The position numbers were made by a program, and so were the translations under genes. Below, one piece after another: positions 1 through 10,545 of a stretch of 42,892 nt of DNA. Origin of the DNA: Betaproteobacteria bacterium (GTDB lineage Bacteria; Pseudomonadota; Gammaproteobacteria; Burkholderiales; UBA3065); NCBI GenBank assembly GCA_027490755.1, contig JAIXXL010000017.1, positions 1 to 42,892 of the forward strand, in the 5' to 3' direction. The notes below the pieces were generated by a model. That model made no database searches and was not told the origin of the DNA. It saw only the letters and a list, made by a program, of their open reading frames with translations. Each line of letters starts with the position of its first letter. Position 1 is the first letter of the stretch.

Positions 1-236
1 CAGGGGAGGCTCTTCGCTGCGACTTTCGAGCGCAGCGAGCAGGAGCGAGAAGAGTCGACCCGAGAAGGGACCGCCCCGAGTGCCCGCACGCGCCCCAGCG
101 GGGCGCATCGGGAAAGCTCCTCGAAGCGGGGTGCGAGCGAAGCGAGAGAGCGAGAGGAGCGTCCCGATGGAAGCCCCGCCCACCACCACCAGCAACCGTA
201 AATGGCGGGCCACCGCGCGGGGCCTCTGCGTTGCCG
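1..236. repeat. Repeat-rich intergenic end region
   Basis: I see no convincing gene between the window start and the lolD stop codon. The stretch holds structured repeats. Bases 19-51 match, perfectly and in inverted orientation, 42825-42857 at the other end. Bases about 132-157 look like a diverged direct copy of the same motif (CGAGCG.AGCGAG core). Bases 90-106 form a perfect 7-bp hairpin (GCGCCCC/GGGGCGC). Bases 106-122 can pair with 154-169 (CATCGGGA with TCCCGATG, GCTCCTC with GAGGAGC). This looks like dispersed intergenic repeats rather than a gene; function unknown. Confidence 0.6.
19..51 (+). repeat. 33-bp inverted repeat, left copy
   Basis: These 33 bases, beginning GCGACTTTCGAG and ending GGAGCGAGAA, are the exact reverse complement of 42825-42857. 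The similarity seems to continue weakly past the exact core into a GACCCGAG / GACACCCGAG segment and a CCGCCCC run, which suggests two diverged copies of a longer element. A dispersed repeat is the likely nature. Confidence 0.85.
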
Positions 237-926
237 CTAGACGGCCGTCAGTCTCCCGTCCGCCAGGACCATCCGCTGCCCGGCCTGCGCTGCCAGCCGC
301 TCGTCGTGGGTGACGATGACGAACGCGGTCTGCTGTGCCGCCGCCAGTTCGAGCATCAAGCCGAACACCTGCGACGCGGTGTTGCGGTCGAGGTTGCCGG
401 TCGGCTCGTCAGCCAGCACACAGCGCGGTTGCGTGACCAGCGCGCGCACTACTGCGGCGCGCTGCCGCTCGCCGCCGGACAGCTCGCCCGGCCGGTGGTG
501 CAGGCGCGCGGCAAGGCCGACCTGGCGCAGCCACTCAGCGGCCTCGGCCAACGCCGCATCACGGTCCATGCGCCGCAACAGCAGTGGCATGGCGACGTTC
601 TCCTGCGCGGTGAACTCCGGCAGCAGGTGGTGGAACTGGTAGATGAATCCAAGATGCCGGTTGCGCATGGCGCAGCGCTCTGCCTCCGACAGCGCCGCGA
701 CCTCGCGCCCGGCCCAGAACACGCGGCCGGCGCTAGGTGGCTCGAGGCCGCCGAGCAGGTGCAGCAGGGTGCTCTTGCCGGCACCCGAGGCGCCGACGAT
801 GGCGATCCGCTCGCCGGCGGCGATGCCAAGGTCGACGCCGTCCAGTACGGCGGTCTCCGTCACGCCGCTGCCGAAGCGCTTGACCAGGCCCTCGCCAGAC
901 AGCACCAGCGGGCTCGCCTCACTCAT
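237..926 (-). CDS. lolD: LolD, lipoprotein-releasing ABC transporter ATPase
   Basis: Cytoplasmic ATPase of the Lol system, which extracts outer-membrane lipoproteins from the inner membrane and hands them to LolA. The 229-aa protein has a complete ABC core: Walker [10 protein letters not shown] at residues 45-53, Q-loop near 97, signature LSGGE at 149-153 and Walker B with ADEP at 169-175. Length and the tight MacB/LolD-type sequence fit the family. The ATG overlaps the end of lolC by 8 bp, so translation is probably coupled. MacB-type efflux ATPases are related, but the LolC-type partner supports LolD. No second permease gene (lolE) follows; the gene is succeeded by repeat DNA and the window end. 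Confidence 0.93.
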   Translation of the reverse strand: MSEASPLVLSGEGLVKRFGSGVTETAVLDGVDLGIAAGERIAIVGASGAGKSTLLHLLGGLEPPSAGRVFWAGREVAALSEAERCAMRNRHLGFIYQFHHLLPEFTAQENVAMPLLLRRMDRDAALAEAAEWLRQVGLAARLHHRPGELSGGERQRAAVVRALVTQPRCVLADEPTGNLDRNTASQVFGLMLELAAAQQTAFVIVTHDERLAAQAGQRMVLADGRLTAV

Positions 927-2166
927 AGCGCAACGCCTCCGCCGGCTGCGTGGCTGCCGCTCGCGAGCTCGGGTACAGCGTGGCCAGCAGGGACAGCAGC
1001 AGCGACATGCCTCCCACCCTCAGCATGTCCTCGAGGTGCGGGTCCGATGGCAGCTCGCTGATGTAGTAGACGCCGCTGGCGAGGAACTTGAAGCCAAGCG
1101 CGTTCTCGATCGCCGGCAGCAGGGTGTCGATGTTGTAAGCCACCAGCGCGCCGAAGCCGACCCCGAGCAGGGTGCCGATCAGCCCCGTGACCAGGCCTTG
1201 GACCAGGAACACCGTACGGATGCTGGCTGGAGTGGCGCCGAGCGTTCGCAGGATGGCGATGTCGGCGCGCTTCTCGTTCACCGCCATCACCAGCGAGCTG
1301 ACCAGGTTGAAGGCCGCCACCGCGATGATGAGCGTGAGGATGATGAACATCATGCGTTTCTCGGTCTGCACCGCGGCGAACCAGTTGCGGTTCTGCGACG
1401 GCCAGTCGACCGGGAAGACGTCTGGCGGCAAGCGCCCGGCCAGGGCCTGGGCGACCTCGGTGGCACGATGCAGATCGTCGAGCTTGAGTCGCACCCCGCT
1501 CACATCGTCGCCCAAGCGGTAGAGCAGCTGCGCGTCGTGCAGGTCGATCAGCGCCATGCCGCTGTCGAACTCGGCATGCCCCATGGAGAAGATGCCGCTG
1601 ACCGTGAACTGCTTCAGACGCGGGATCATCCCGGCGGCGGTGACCTGCCCCTGGGGGATGATCAGGGTCACCCTGTCACCGACCCGCACCCCCAGCGCCC
1701 GCGCCAGCTCGTTGCCGAGGACCACGTTGAAGCTGTCGGGCGCCAGCGTCTGCAGGGTGCCGGCACGCATGTGGCTGCCGACCTCCGAGACCGCCGCCTC
1801 CGCCTGCGGCAGCACGCCGCGCACCGCCGCGCCCTGCACCGCGCTGCCGCGGCTCAGCAGCGCCTGACCAGAGACGAAAGGTGCCGTGGCACGGACCTCG
1901 GGGTGCTCACGGGCCAGCGTCTCGACCGAACGCCAGTCGGCCAGACGGTTGTCGGGACCGACCAGCTCGATGTGCGCCAAGACACCGAGCATGCGGTCGC
2001 GGACCTCCTTCTGGAAGCCGTTCATTACCGACAGCACGATGATCAGGGCTGCCACCCCCAGCCCGATGCCGAGCATCGACACGCCGGAGATGAACGAGAC
2101 GAAGCCCGAGCGTCCGCGCGAACGCGTGTAGCGGTAGGCGATGAAGAGTTCGACGGGCAGACGCAT
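919..2166 (-). CDS. lolC: LolC/LolE-family lipoprotein-releasing permease
   Basis: Inner-membrane permease of the lipoprotein release complex. The 415-aa protein starts with the typical LolC/E N-terminus ([22 protein letters not shown]), has a first membrane segment at about residues 24-47, a large periplasmic domain, and three further membrane segments in the C-terminal 150 residues, as expected for the FtsX/LolCE fold. The conserved [17 protein letters not shown] segment precedes the second helix. It is first in a two-gene operon with lolD. It diverges from the RpfE-like gene across 81 bp that must hold both promoters. The single permease could be LolC or the hybrid LolF type; the sequence alone does not settle this. 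Confidence 0.9.
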   Translation of the reverse strand: MRLPVELFIAYRYTRSRGRSGFVSFISGVSMLGIGLGVAALIIVLSVMNGFQKEVRDRMLGVLAHIELVGPDNRLADWRSVETLAREHPEVRATAPFVSGQALLSRGSAVQGAAVRGVLPQAEAAVSEVGSHMRAGTLQTLAPDSFNVVLGNELARALGVRVGDRVTLIIPQGQVTAAGMIPRLKQFTVSGIFSMGHAEFDSGMALIDLHDAQLLYRLGDDVSGVRLKLDDLHRATEVAQALAGRLPPDVFPVDWPSQNRNWFAAVQTEKRMMFIILTLIIAVAAFNLVSSLVMAVNEKRADIAILRTLGATPASIRTVFLVQGLVTGLIGTLLGVGFGALVAYNIDTLLPAIENALGFKFLASGVYYISELPSDPHLEDMLRVGGMSLLLSLLATLYPSSRAAATQPAEALRYE

Positions 2167-2247
2167 GGCGCCACAATGCTACCGCGCGCAGGGTCGGTAC
2201 GGACTGTGCGCGGCCAGCATTTGCCGGCAGCGGCTACACTCCGCCGC

Positions 2248-3159
2248 ATGCCGCAGCCCGACCCAGCCAACACCGACGCCCAGAGCCTGCTGATCGCCAC
2301 CCGCGACCCGCGCGGGCTGCTCGACGACTGGCCGGCATTGGCCGCGCGGCTGGCCACTGGCGACCACCACCGGCACGAGTTCCTCGCCATCGAGGACTGG
2401 CTGCTGGCGATGCACGACATCCCGGCCGAGGCGGAACCGGCGCTGGCCGCGGCGACGCTCGGGCTGGCTGGTGGCGGGCACGGCTGGCTGCGGGTCGACG
2501 CACTGTCGCTGGTGATCAGCCGCGACCGCCTGGTGGCGCTGCCCCAGGCGCCAGAGGACGCCGCCGACGCGGCGGCGCTGATCGATGCGGTGCTATCGCA
2601 GGCGCCGGCGGTCGGCGTACTGCACGCTGCCGGCCCGCACCGTCTGCTCGACCTCGACGCACCAGCCGAGGCGCGCTTTGCGCCGGCATGGCGCACGGCG
2701 GGCCGGCCGCTCGACGAGCACCTGCCGCAGGGTCCGCGTGGCGCAGACTTGCGGCGCTGGCTCACCGAGGCGCAGATGCTGCTGCACGAACACCCGCTCA
2801 ACACGGAACGCGAGTCCCGTGGTCTGCGCCCGCTCAACGCCCTGTGGCTCGCCGGTGGCGCAGCTGTGGCACCGTCACCACGCCCGCGCGGTATCCGTGT
2901 GTACGGCACGCACCCGCTGGCAGCGGCGTTGCCGCTGGCAACCGACAAGCCATCCGGCAACGATCAGGCCGCGATTCGCGTGTGGTTGCACCAGCCTGGC
3001 CAGGATCCGCCTGAGGCGCTCGTCCGGGCACTGGCCGCGGGACGCTTCCAGTTGCGTGTCCTCGAGCCGTCGGGACAGCAGCACTACGACCGCCGGCCGT
3101 GGCACGCGCTGCGCGTCTGGCGCAAGCCGCTGACGTCGCTGTCGCCGGCACCGGCCTGA
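2248..3159 (+). CDS. RpfE-like / phosphoglycerate mutase-like protein (COG4255 type)
   Basis: A 303-aa soluble protein of the family to which Xanthomonas RpfE belongs, sometimes annotated as a phosphoglycerate-mutase-like regulatory protein. The hallmark is residues 171-205, with EAQMLLHEHPLN, then RE.RGL.PLNALWL.GG. No signal peptide or membrane segment is visible. I chose the ATG at 2248 because the long upstream reading frame runs antisense through lolC and is not coding. The gene stands 81 bp from the divergent lolC and 22 bp before nth. Biochemical function is not established for the family, so none is claimed. Confidence 0.72.
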   Translation: MPQPDPANTDAQSLLIATRDPRGLLDDWPALAARLATGDHHRHEFLAIEDWLLAMHDIPAEAEPALAAATLGLAGGGHGWLRVDALSLVISRDRLVALPQAPEDAADAAALIDAVLSQAPAVGVLHAAGPHRLLDLDAPAEARFAPAWRTAGRPLDEHLPQGPRGADLRRWLTEAQMLLHEHPLNTERESRGLRPLNALWLAGGAAVAPSPRPRGIRVYGTHPLAAALPLATDKPSGNDQAAIRVWLHQPGQDPPEALVRALAAGRFQLRVLEPSGQQHYDRRPWHALRVWRKPLTSLSPAPA

Positions 3160-3181
3160 ACCGCCGCCCGGATCGCCATCC

Positions 3182-3859
3182 ATGAACCCGACCACACGGC
3201 GCGAGGCCATGCAAAGGCTCTCCGCCATCATGCCGGCGCCGACCACCGAGCTTGAATACGACTCGGTGTTCCAGCTGCTGATCGCGGTGATCCTCTCCGC
3301 ACAGGCCACCGACGTGAGCGTAAACGCCGCCACCCGCAAGCTGTACCCGGTCGCCGGCACCCCGGAGACGATCCTTGCCCTCGGCGTCGAGGGACTCATC
3401 CCCTACATCCAGACCATCGGCCTGTTCCGCAGCAAGGCCAAGAACGTCATCGAGACCTGCCGCATCCTCCTCGAGCAGCATGGCGGCGAGGTGCCACGCG
3501 GCCGCGAGGCGCTGCAGGCACTGCCCGGCGTCGGCCGCAAGACCGCCAACGTCGTGCTCAACACCGCCTATGGCGAGCCGACCATCGCCGTCGACACGCA
3601 CGTGTTCAGGGTCGGCAACCGTACCGGGCTGGGCAAGGGAAAGACGCCGCTTGCGGTGGAACTGGCGCTGCTGAAGAACATCCCCGACGAGTACAAGGTC
3701 GACGCGCACCACTGGCTGATCCTGCACGGACGCTACACCTGCCAGGCGCGCAAGCCGCGCTGTTACGACTGCGTACTGGCCGACCTCTGCGACTACCGAC
3801 ACAAGACCCCACCGCCGGGCGAGCCCGCGAGCAAACCATCTGGCGCAAAGAAGGTCTGA
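3182..3859 (+). CDS. nth: Endonuclease III (DNA glycosylase/AP lyase)
   Basis: Base-excision repair enzyme that removes oxidised pyrimidines and cleaves the abasic site. All key elements of the 225-aa protein are visible: helix-hairpin-helix LPGVGRKTANVV with the catalytic Lys120, catalytic Asp138 in the VDTHV motif, and the iron-sulfur ligands Cys187, 194, 197 and 203 in the C-x6-C-x2-C-x5-C pattern. Length is close to the family norm (about 211) plus a short C-terminal tail. It lies 22 bp after the RpfE-like gene and 6 bp before the DUF1841 gene, probably in one transcript. Confidence 0.96.
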   Translation: MNPTTRREAMQRLSAIMPAPTTELEYDSVFQLLIAVILSAQATDVSVNAATRKLYPVAGTPETILALGVEGLIPYIQTIGLFRSKAKNVIETCRILLEQHGGEVPRGREALQALPGVGRKTANVVLNTAYGEPTIAVDTHVFRVGNRTGLGKGKTPLAVELALLKNIPDEYKVDAHHWLILHGRYTCQARKPRCYDCVLADLCDYRHKTPPPGEPASKPSGAKKV

Positions 3860-3865
3860 CCCGGC

Positions 3866-4291
3866 ATGTTCCAGCCGACCCGCGACGACGTCCGCAGCTT
3901 CATGTTCGAGACCTGGCGCAAGTACCGCGCCGGCACTGGGCTGAACGGCGCCGAGACCACGCTGCTGCCGATCATCCTCGAGCACCCCGAGTACCACGCT
4001 GTTCTGGAGGACCCGGACAGCTACGCCACCCGCACCTGGCACCCGGAAGACGGCGAGACCAACCCGTTCATGCACCTGTCGTTCCATCTGGCGCTGGCCG
4101 AGCAACTGGCGATCGACCAGCCGCCCGGCATCCGCGCCGCCTGGACGGCTGTGGCGGAGAAGCTCGGCGACCCGCACGAGGCCAGCCACCAGACACTGGA
4201 ATGCCTGCTCGAGCAGCTCTGGAAGACCCAGCGCCACGGCACGCCCTTCGACGTGTCGACCTACCTCGAGGCCGTGCGGCGGCTGATTTGA
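3866..4291 (+). CDS. DUF1841 family protein
   Basis: A 141-aa cytoplasmic protein without membrane segments. It matches the DUF1841 family as I know it: an N-terminal FxPtRdevRxFxFexWrKyr-like segment, HPEYH near residue 40, and a central NPFMHLSFHLALAEQ segment, followed by a C-terminal helical part with HETLECLLEQLW-like spacing. The several conserved histidines could bind metal, but that is inference. Starting 6 bp after the nth stop codon, it is almost certainly co-transcribed with nth, an arrangement I recall from other gammaproteobacteria. Function unknown. Confidence 0.82.
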   Translation: MFQPTRDDVRSFMFETWRKYRAGTGLNGAETTLLPIILEHPEYHAVLEDPDSYATRTWHPEDGETNPFMHLSFHLALAEQLAIDQPPGIRAAWTAVAEKLGDPHEASHQTLECLLEQLWKTQRHGTPFDVSTYLEAVRRLI

Positions 4292-4360
4292 GTCGCAGCT
4301 GCCCGCACCGCGCAAACCCCGAACCCACGACCAACCCGACCTGAAAAGCCGACCGAAACC

Positions 4361-4921
4361 ATGAGCGACCGCCTGACCCACATCACGACCCGCACCGGCG
4401 ACGGCGGCGAGACCGGCCTCGCCGACGGCTCGCGCGTGCCCAAGACCGACGCGCGCATCCACGCGCTGGGTGATGTCGATGAGCTCAACAGCCAGCTCGG
4501 CGTGGTTCTGATCAACGACACCCCGGAAGACATCCGCCGACTGCTCGGACAGATCCAGAACGACCTGTTCGACCTCGGCAGCGAATTGGCCATCCCGGGT
4601 GCCAGCCTGCTCAAGCCCGAGCATGTCGGCCGCCTGGACGACGCCATCGCTTCCTACAACGCCTTGCTGCCGCCGCTGAAGGAGTTCGTGCTGCCCGGCG
4701 GCAGCCCTGCCGCGGCGCACTGCCACGTCGCGCGTACCGTATGCCGCCGCGCCGAGAGATCCCTGGTGGCGCTGGACCGGGCCAGCATCACCACCGACAA
4801 CCCGCGCCTCTACCTCAACCGCTTGTCAGACCTTCTGTTCATCCTGAGCCGCTGCCTCAACCATATGGCGGGCGTGGCGGATGTCACCTGGAAACCCGCG
4901 ATAAAGTCACAAAACGACTGA
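4361..4921 (+). CDS. Cob(I)alamin adenosyltransferase, PduO type
   Basis: Transfers the adenosyl group of ATP to cob(I)alamin to form adenosylcobalamin. The 186-aa protein begins with the PduO-type ATP-binding segment TRTGDGGETGLADG (residues 10-23), followed by DVDELNSQLG, and carries the C-terminal RTVCRRAERSLV...LNRLSDLLFILSR helices with the conserved Arg, Glu and Asn of the active site. Length is typical. A 69-bp gap separates it from the DUF1841 gene, too short for a cobalamin riboswitch, and I see none. No adenosylcobalamin-dependent enzyme lies in the window; the ribonucleotide reductase here is class I and does not need the cofactor. Confidence 0.93.
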   Translation: MSDRLTHITTRTGDGGETGLADGSRVPKTDARIHALGDVDELNSQLGVVLINDTPEDIRRLLGQIQNDLFDLGSELAIPGASLLKPEHVGRLDDAIASYNALLPPLKEFVLPGGSPAAAHCHVARTVCRRAERSLVALDRASITTDNPRLYLNRLSDLLFILSRCLNHMAGVADVTWKPAIKSQND

Positions 4922-5052
4922 ATCTCGACCCATAAAGTCTTGCAATACAGTCAGTTGACGGATTCCAAAACCGCCCACCCCTGAATAGTCTTGCCCAAGT
5001 GTCAGCCCGGTTTACACACCGGCCGTTGGGGCAGGTTTACAGGAAGGCGATT

Positions 5053-5457
5053 ATGCGAGTGGAACCCGGAATCAATTCGATGCTCGACGCGTACGCGCGC
5101 CAGCTGCTATTAGAGCGCGCAGGCAGCCCCCTGGCGTCGGGTGGCACGGCATTCCGCGGCAACCTGGAACAGGCCTTGGTCGATAGCGGTTCCTCGGTGA
5201 GCAGCGTCGTCGAACTCTCCCCCACCGCGCTGGCGATCCAACGCTCGGCCAATGGCAACCCAAGCCTGTCCGACAAGGCGCCAAAGGATGTCCTCGACAC
5301 CCTGATCGAGTCGCTCAGCGAGTATTACGATCTCAAAAAAGCCAAGATCGATATCAAGCTTGAGGTGCAGAGCCTCCTGAACCAGGAGATCGCGGTCCTG
5401 CGCGCTGCAGAACGCCGTCTGGCCGCCAGCGGCATCCTCGCCTCGGCAGCCCTCTGA
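5053..5457 (+). CDS. Small protein of unknown function, first of a tandem pair
   Basis: Unrecognised 134-aa protein. I chose the ATG at 5053 because AGGAAG stands 6-11 bases before it. No signal peptide or membrane segment. It has a short VELSPTAL motif near residue 55, a charged helical stretch (LSEYYDLKKAKIDIKLEVQS) and a C-terminal helix RAAERRLAASGILA. The next gene repeats this plan: N-terminal MRVE, a V.LS..A motif and C-terminal RAAEQRLAAAGLMA. The two therefore look like diverged duplicates. V.LS..A motifs occur in some flagellum-associated and secreted proteins, but nothing else here supports that role. Coding use of the frame is supported by the ribosome site and the matching neighbour. 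Confidence 0.68.
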   Translation: MRVEPGINSMLDAYARQLLLERAGSPLASGGTAFRGNLEQALVDSGSSVSSVVELSPTALAIQRSANGNPSLSDKAPKDVLDTLIESLSEYYDLKKAKIDIKLEVQSLLNQEIAVLRAAERRLAASGILASAAL

Positions 5458-5562
5458 CACCCGCTGCGCCACACGGCGTGGCCAGTCCTCTACGCGTTTG
5501 TGAAAACGTACACATTTGATAAAACGCAGTATCCTCTGTCACCTAGCCGAATTGCGCCGTGT

Positions 5563-5590
5563 TGTAACCTTGGCACGGTGTAACTTGGCG
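5563..5590 (+). repeat. Short imperfect tandem repeat before the second small gene
   Basis: TGTAACCTTGGCACGG at 5563-5578 is followed directly by TGTAACTTGGCG at 5579-5590, the same unit with one base missing. It lies 20 bp before the start codon at 5610, so it may be an operator or part of the 5' leader. It is not a sigma-54 promoter: the spacing between GG and GC is wrong. Confidence 0.5.
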
Positions 5591-5609
5591 TTCGGTGAGG
5601 AGAACTCCC

Positions 5610-6005
5610 ATGCGTGTCGAATTCAGTGGCGTAGATCCGTCTAGCGCAGGCGGACGTCAGGACCCTACGCGGGCCGCGGCGGCAGAGCAAGAGCGTACCC
5701 GGACCGCGGAAGTGCAACCCCGCCGCGAGGAGGGCCCAAGCGCTGAGCGCAGCACCCGCGTCACCCTCTCCCAGGAAGCCAAGTCGAAACTTGCCGAGGA
5801 AGAGACCGGCGCACGCGCAGAGGCCCGCAAGGCGGTGGAGGAAAAGGGCGCAGTGTCGAAACTGCTCGAGGCGCAGAAGGAGCGTGCGTCGCAACCCAGC
5901 GACGAGAACGCCGTCCGACCTGCGCCGACACGCCCGTCGCCCGACGACAAGGCATCGATCCGCGCTGCCGAGCAGCGCCTGGCCGCAGCGGGCCTCATGG
6001 CCTGA
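5610..6005 (+). CDS. Small, charged protein of unknown function, second of a tandem pair
   Basis: Unrecognised 131-aa hydrophilic protein. The ATG at 5610 follows GGTGAGGAG at a good distance. It begins MRVEFSG, carries TRVTLSQEAK near residue 50, then a long Glu/Lys/Ala-rich helix (probable coiled coil, residues 55-90), a Pro-rich stretch, and ends RAAEQRLAAAGLMA. The start, middle and end motifs match those of the preceding gene, although the sequences between them do not align well. It lacks cysteines, a signal peptide and membrane segments. A strong terminator follows 20 bp later. An intrinsically disordered adaptor or regulator is plausible but not demonstrable. Confidence 0.66.
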   Translation: MRVEFSGVDPSSAGGRQDPTRAAAAEQERTRTAEVQPRREEGPSAERSTRVTLSQEAKSKLAEEETGARAEARKAVEEKGAVSKLLEAQKERASQPSDENAVRPAPTRPSPDDKASIRAAEQRLAAAGLMA

Positions 6006-6024
6006 CCTCCGGCCAGAGCAGCAC

Positions 6025-6060
6025 CAACAAAAAGCCCCGCCAGAGCGGGGCTTTTTGTTG
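6025..6060. terminator. Bidirectional intrinsic terminator
   Basis: A perfect 16-bp inverted repeat with a 4-base CAGA loop: CAACAAAAAGCCCCGC pairs with GCGGGGCTTTTTGTTG. The GC core is flanked by A5 on one side and T5 on the other, so it can stop transcription from both directions. It stands between the convergent small-gene pair (ending 6005) and nrdB (ending 6076). Confidence 0.95.
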
Positions 6061-6075
6061 CCTGACGGGAACGGA

Positions 6076-7242
6076 CTACTCCCACTGCAGGGCGCCACCG
6101 GTCTGGTACTCGGTGACGCGTGTCTCGAAGAAGTTCTTTTCCTTCTTCAGGTCGATCATCTCGCTCATCCACGGGAAAGGGTTCTCCGCGCCGGGGAAGA
6201 GTTCGTCGAGGCCGATCTGCCGGCAGCGACGATTGCAGATGAAGCGCAGGTACTCCTTGAACATCGGTGCGTTCAGGCCCAGCACGCCACGCGGCATGGT
6301 CGCCTCGGCGTAGGCGTACTCCAGGTCCACCGCCTTCTTGAACAACGCCACCAGCTCCTGGCGGAACTCCGGCGTCCACAGGTGCGGGTTCTCCAGCTTG
6401 ATGGTGTTGACCAGGTCGACGCCGAAATTGCAGTGCATCGACTCGTCGCGCAGGATGTACTGGTACTGCTCGGCCGCGCCCGTCATCTTGTTCTGGCGGC
6501 CCAGTGCGAGGATCTGCACGAAGCCGACGTAGAAGAAGATGCCTTCCATGATGCAGCTGAAGACGATCAGGCTCTTCAGCAGCTTCTGGTCGTTCTCCAG
6601 CGTGCCGGTGGTGAACTCGGGGTCGGTCAGCGTCTCGATGAAGGGGATGAGGAAATCATCCTTGTCGCGGATGCTGGCGACTTCCTGGTAGGCGTTGAAG
6701 ATCTCGCCCTCGTCCAGGCCCAGGCTCTCGACGATGTACTGGTAGGCGTGGGTGTGGATCGCCTCCTCGAAGGCCTGACGCAGCAGGAACTGGCGACACT
6801 CCGGGGCGGTGATGTGGCGGTAGGTACCGAGCACGATGTTGTTGGCTGCCAGCGAATCGGCGGTGACAAAGAAGCCCAGGTTGCGCTTGACGATGAGGCG
6901 CTCGTCCTCGGTCAGACCGTTCGGGTCCTTCCACAGGGCGATGTCGCGCGACATCTGCACCTCTTGCGGCATCCAGTGGTTGGCGCAGCCGGCCAGATAC
7001 TTCTCCCACGCCCACTTGTACTTGAACGGCACCAGCTGGTTGACGTCAGTGCTGCCGTTGATCACGCGCTTGTCGGCAGCGTTGATGCGGCGGACGCCCT
7101 CGGCATCGTCCCCGCCTGCCGACAGGTCGGCACGCACCGGGGTGGCGCCAGCGAACGGGTCCGCGACCGGCGCTTGGGGCAGCCGCGGCTGCAACTGAAG
7201 TTGCGGCGTCGTTGCAGAGAAGTCGTCTTCAAAACTCAGCAT
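6076..7242 (-). CDS. nrdB: Class Ia ribonucleotide reductase, beta subunit
   Basis: Small subunit that carries the diiron-tyrosyl radical cofactor and starts the radical chain in NrdA, making deoxyribonucleotides. The 388-aa product shows metal-ligand motifs [14 protein letters not shown] and [14 protein letters not shown], a central [10 protein letters not shown] helix, and a C-terminal tail ([13 protein letters not shown]) like those that dock into NrdA. The ATG at 7242 was chosen because AGGAGAC lies just upstream and the family homology begins shortly after; the frame stays open for 17 more codons without support. It follows nrdA after 32 bp in one operon and ends at the two-way terminator. 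Confidence 0.96.
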   Translation of the reverse strand: MLSFEDDFSATTPQLQLQPRLPQAPVADPFAGATPVRADLSAGGDDAEGVRRINAADKRVINGSTDVNQLVPFKYKWAWEKYLAGCANHWMPQEVQMSRDIALWKDPNGLTEDERLIVKRNLGFFVTADSLAANNIVLGTYRHITAPECRQFLLRQAFEEAIHTHAYQYIVESLGLDEGEIFNAYQEVASIRDKDDFLIPFIETLTDPEFTTGTLENDQKLLKSLIVFSCIMEGIFFYVGFVQILALGRQNKMTGAAEQYQYILRDESMHCNFGVDLVNTIKLENPHLWTPEFRQELVALFKKAVDLEYAYAEATMPRGVLGLNAPMFKEYLRFICNRRCRQIGLDELFPGAENPFPWMSEMIDLKKEKNFFETRVTEYQTGGALQWE

Positions 7243-7274
7243 CTGGATGTCTCCTGGGATCTTTCTGGCCCGCC

Positions 7275-10139
<2,865 letters not shown>

Positions 10140-10264
10140 GGCTGGGCTCCCCCTGGATAGCTGGCTTGTGTGGCCGGCCTGGGTGGCCGGACGGGCTATT
10201 TGGCGGGCCTTGGGCAAGATGGTTTTGCGACGCCCGAGACCATTTGCGGTCTGTTCTGGCGAAA

Positions 10265-10292
10265 AACATAAAACCACAACATCTTGTGTCGG
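10265..10292 (-). promoter_or_regulatory. Probable nrdAB promoter
   Basis: On the nrdA strand CCGACA (10287-10292) and TATGTT (10265-10270) are spaced 16 bp apart, four of six matches each to the sigma-70 elements. The NrdR-like palindrome at 10274-10289 lies between and over them. The transcript would have a leader of about 120 bases. The assignment is inference from position and match. Confidence 0.4.
10274..10289 (-). promoter_or_regulatory. Candidate NrdR box, promoter-proximal
   Basis: ACACAAGATGTTGTGG on the nrdA strand is a near-palindrome close to the 16-bp NrdR consensus ACACwAtATaTwGTGT. It overlaps the presumed -35 and spacer, where repressor binding would block transcription. NrdR represses ribonucleotide reductase operons across bacteria. 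A second, weaker box sits 32 bp farther upstream. Confidence 0.55.
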
Positions 10293-10305
10293 CACACCCT
10301 CCCGA

Positions 10306-10321
10306 GCACCAATCCTAGGGG
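10306..10321 (-). promoter_or_regulatory. Candidate second NrdR box
   Basis: CCCCTAGGATTGGTGC on the nrdA strand retains the C.CTA and GTG features of an NrdR box but matches only about nine of sixteen positions. Its 32-bp start-to-start distance from the first box, close to three DNA turns, equals the usual spacing of paired NrdR boxes and is the main support. Confidence 0.38.
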
Positions 10322-10545
10322 TTGGGCGAAAGGCATGCAAGCGCTTTTTGCGCCCGGCCGTGGGACGCGATGTGGGGCAGCTGTGGGCAACTTGTGGAGC
10401 AGCGCTCGCGGCCGCGGCGATGCGCCGCACCACCGCCATGCGCTGCCGCAAGCGCTTGCGGCGTTTGCAGCGCAGCATGGCTCGTACGGCAACTATGCAC
10501 GCCGCGAAAACAGCCTGGCTGTGGATGAGGGGCCGGCGATGGCCG

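Larger units (their letters stand above)
10140..10545. other. nrdAB control region, no gene
   Basis: About 406 bp between the nrdA start and the ampD stop without a convincing gene. The part near nrdA holds a probable promoter and two NrdR-box-like palindromes. Farther out, 10371-10402 carries three TGTGG-starting 9-mers (TGTGGGGCA, TGTGGGCAA, TGTGGAGCA) and 10520-10528 reads TGTGGATGA, one base away from the DnaA-box form TGTGGATAA. The rest is unremarkable GC-rich sequence. Confidence 0.6.

Noticed and set aside
643..2247. Long plus-strand open frame leading into the RpfE-like gene
   Set aside because: It is antisense to lolC, low in complexity and His/Gln/Arg-rich, typical of mirror frames in high-GC DNA. 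Only the part from 2248 shows family similarity.
4292..4360. Cobalamin riboswitch upstream of the adenosyltransferase gene
   Set aside because: The gap is only 69 bp and holds no conserved B12-box sequence.
2834..4726. 630-codon minus-strand open frame
   Set aside because: It lies opposite nth, DUF1841 and the adenosyltransferase gene, all with clear motifs, and its composition is that of a shadow frame.
4902..4940. Flagellar sigma-28 promoter from two TAAAGTC sequences
   Set aside because: No GCCGATAA-like -10 element at the proper distance, and no flagellar genes are in the window.
5571..5590. Sigma-54 promoter (TTGGCACGGTGTAACTTGGC)
   Set aside because: The GG and GC pairs are 14 bases apart, not the required 10; the pattern is explained better by the short tandem repeat.
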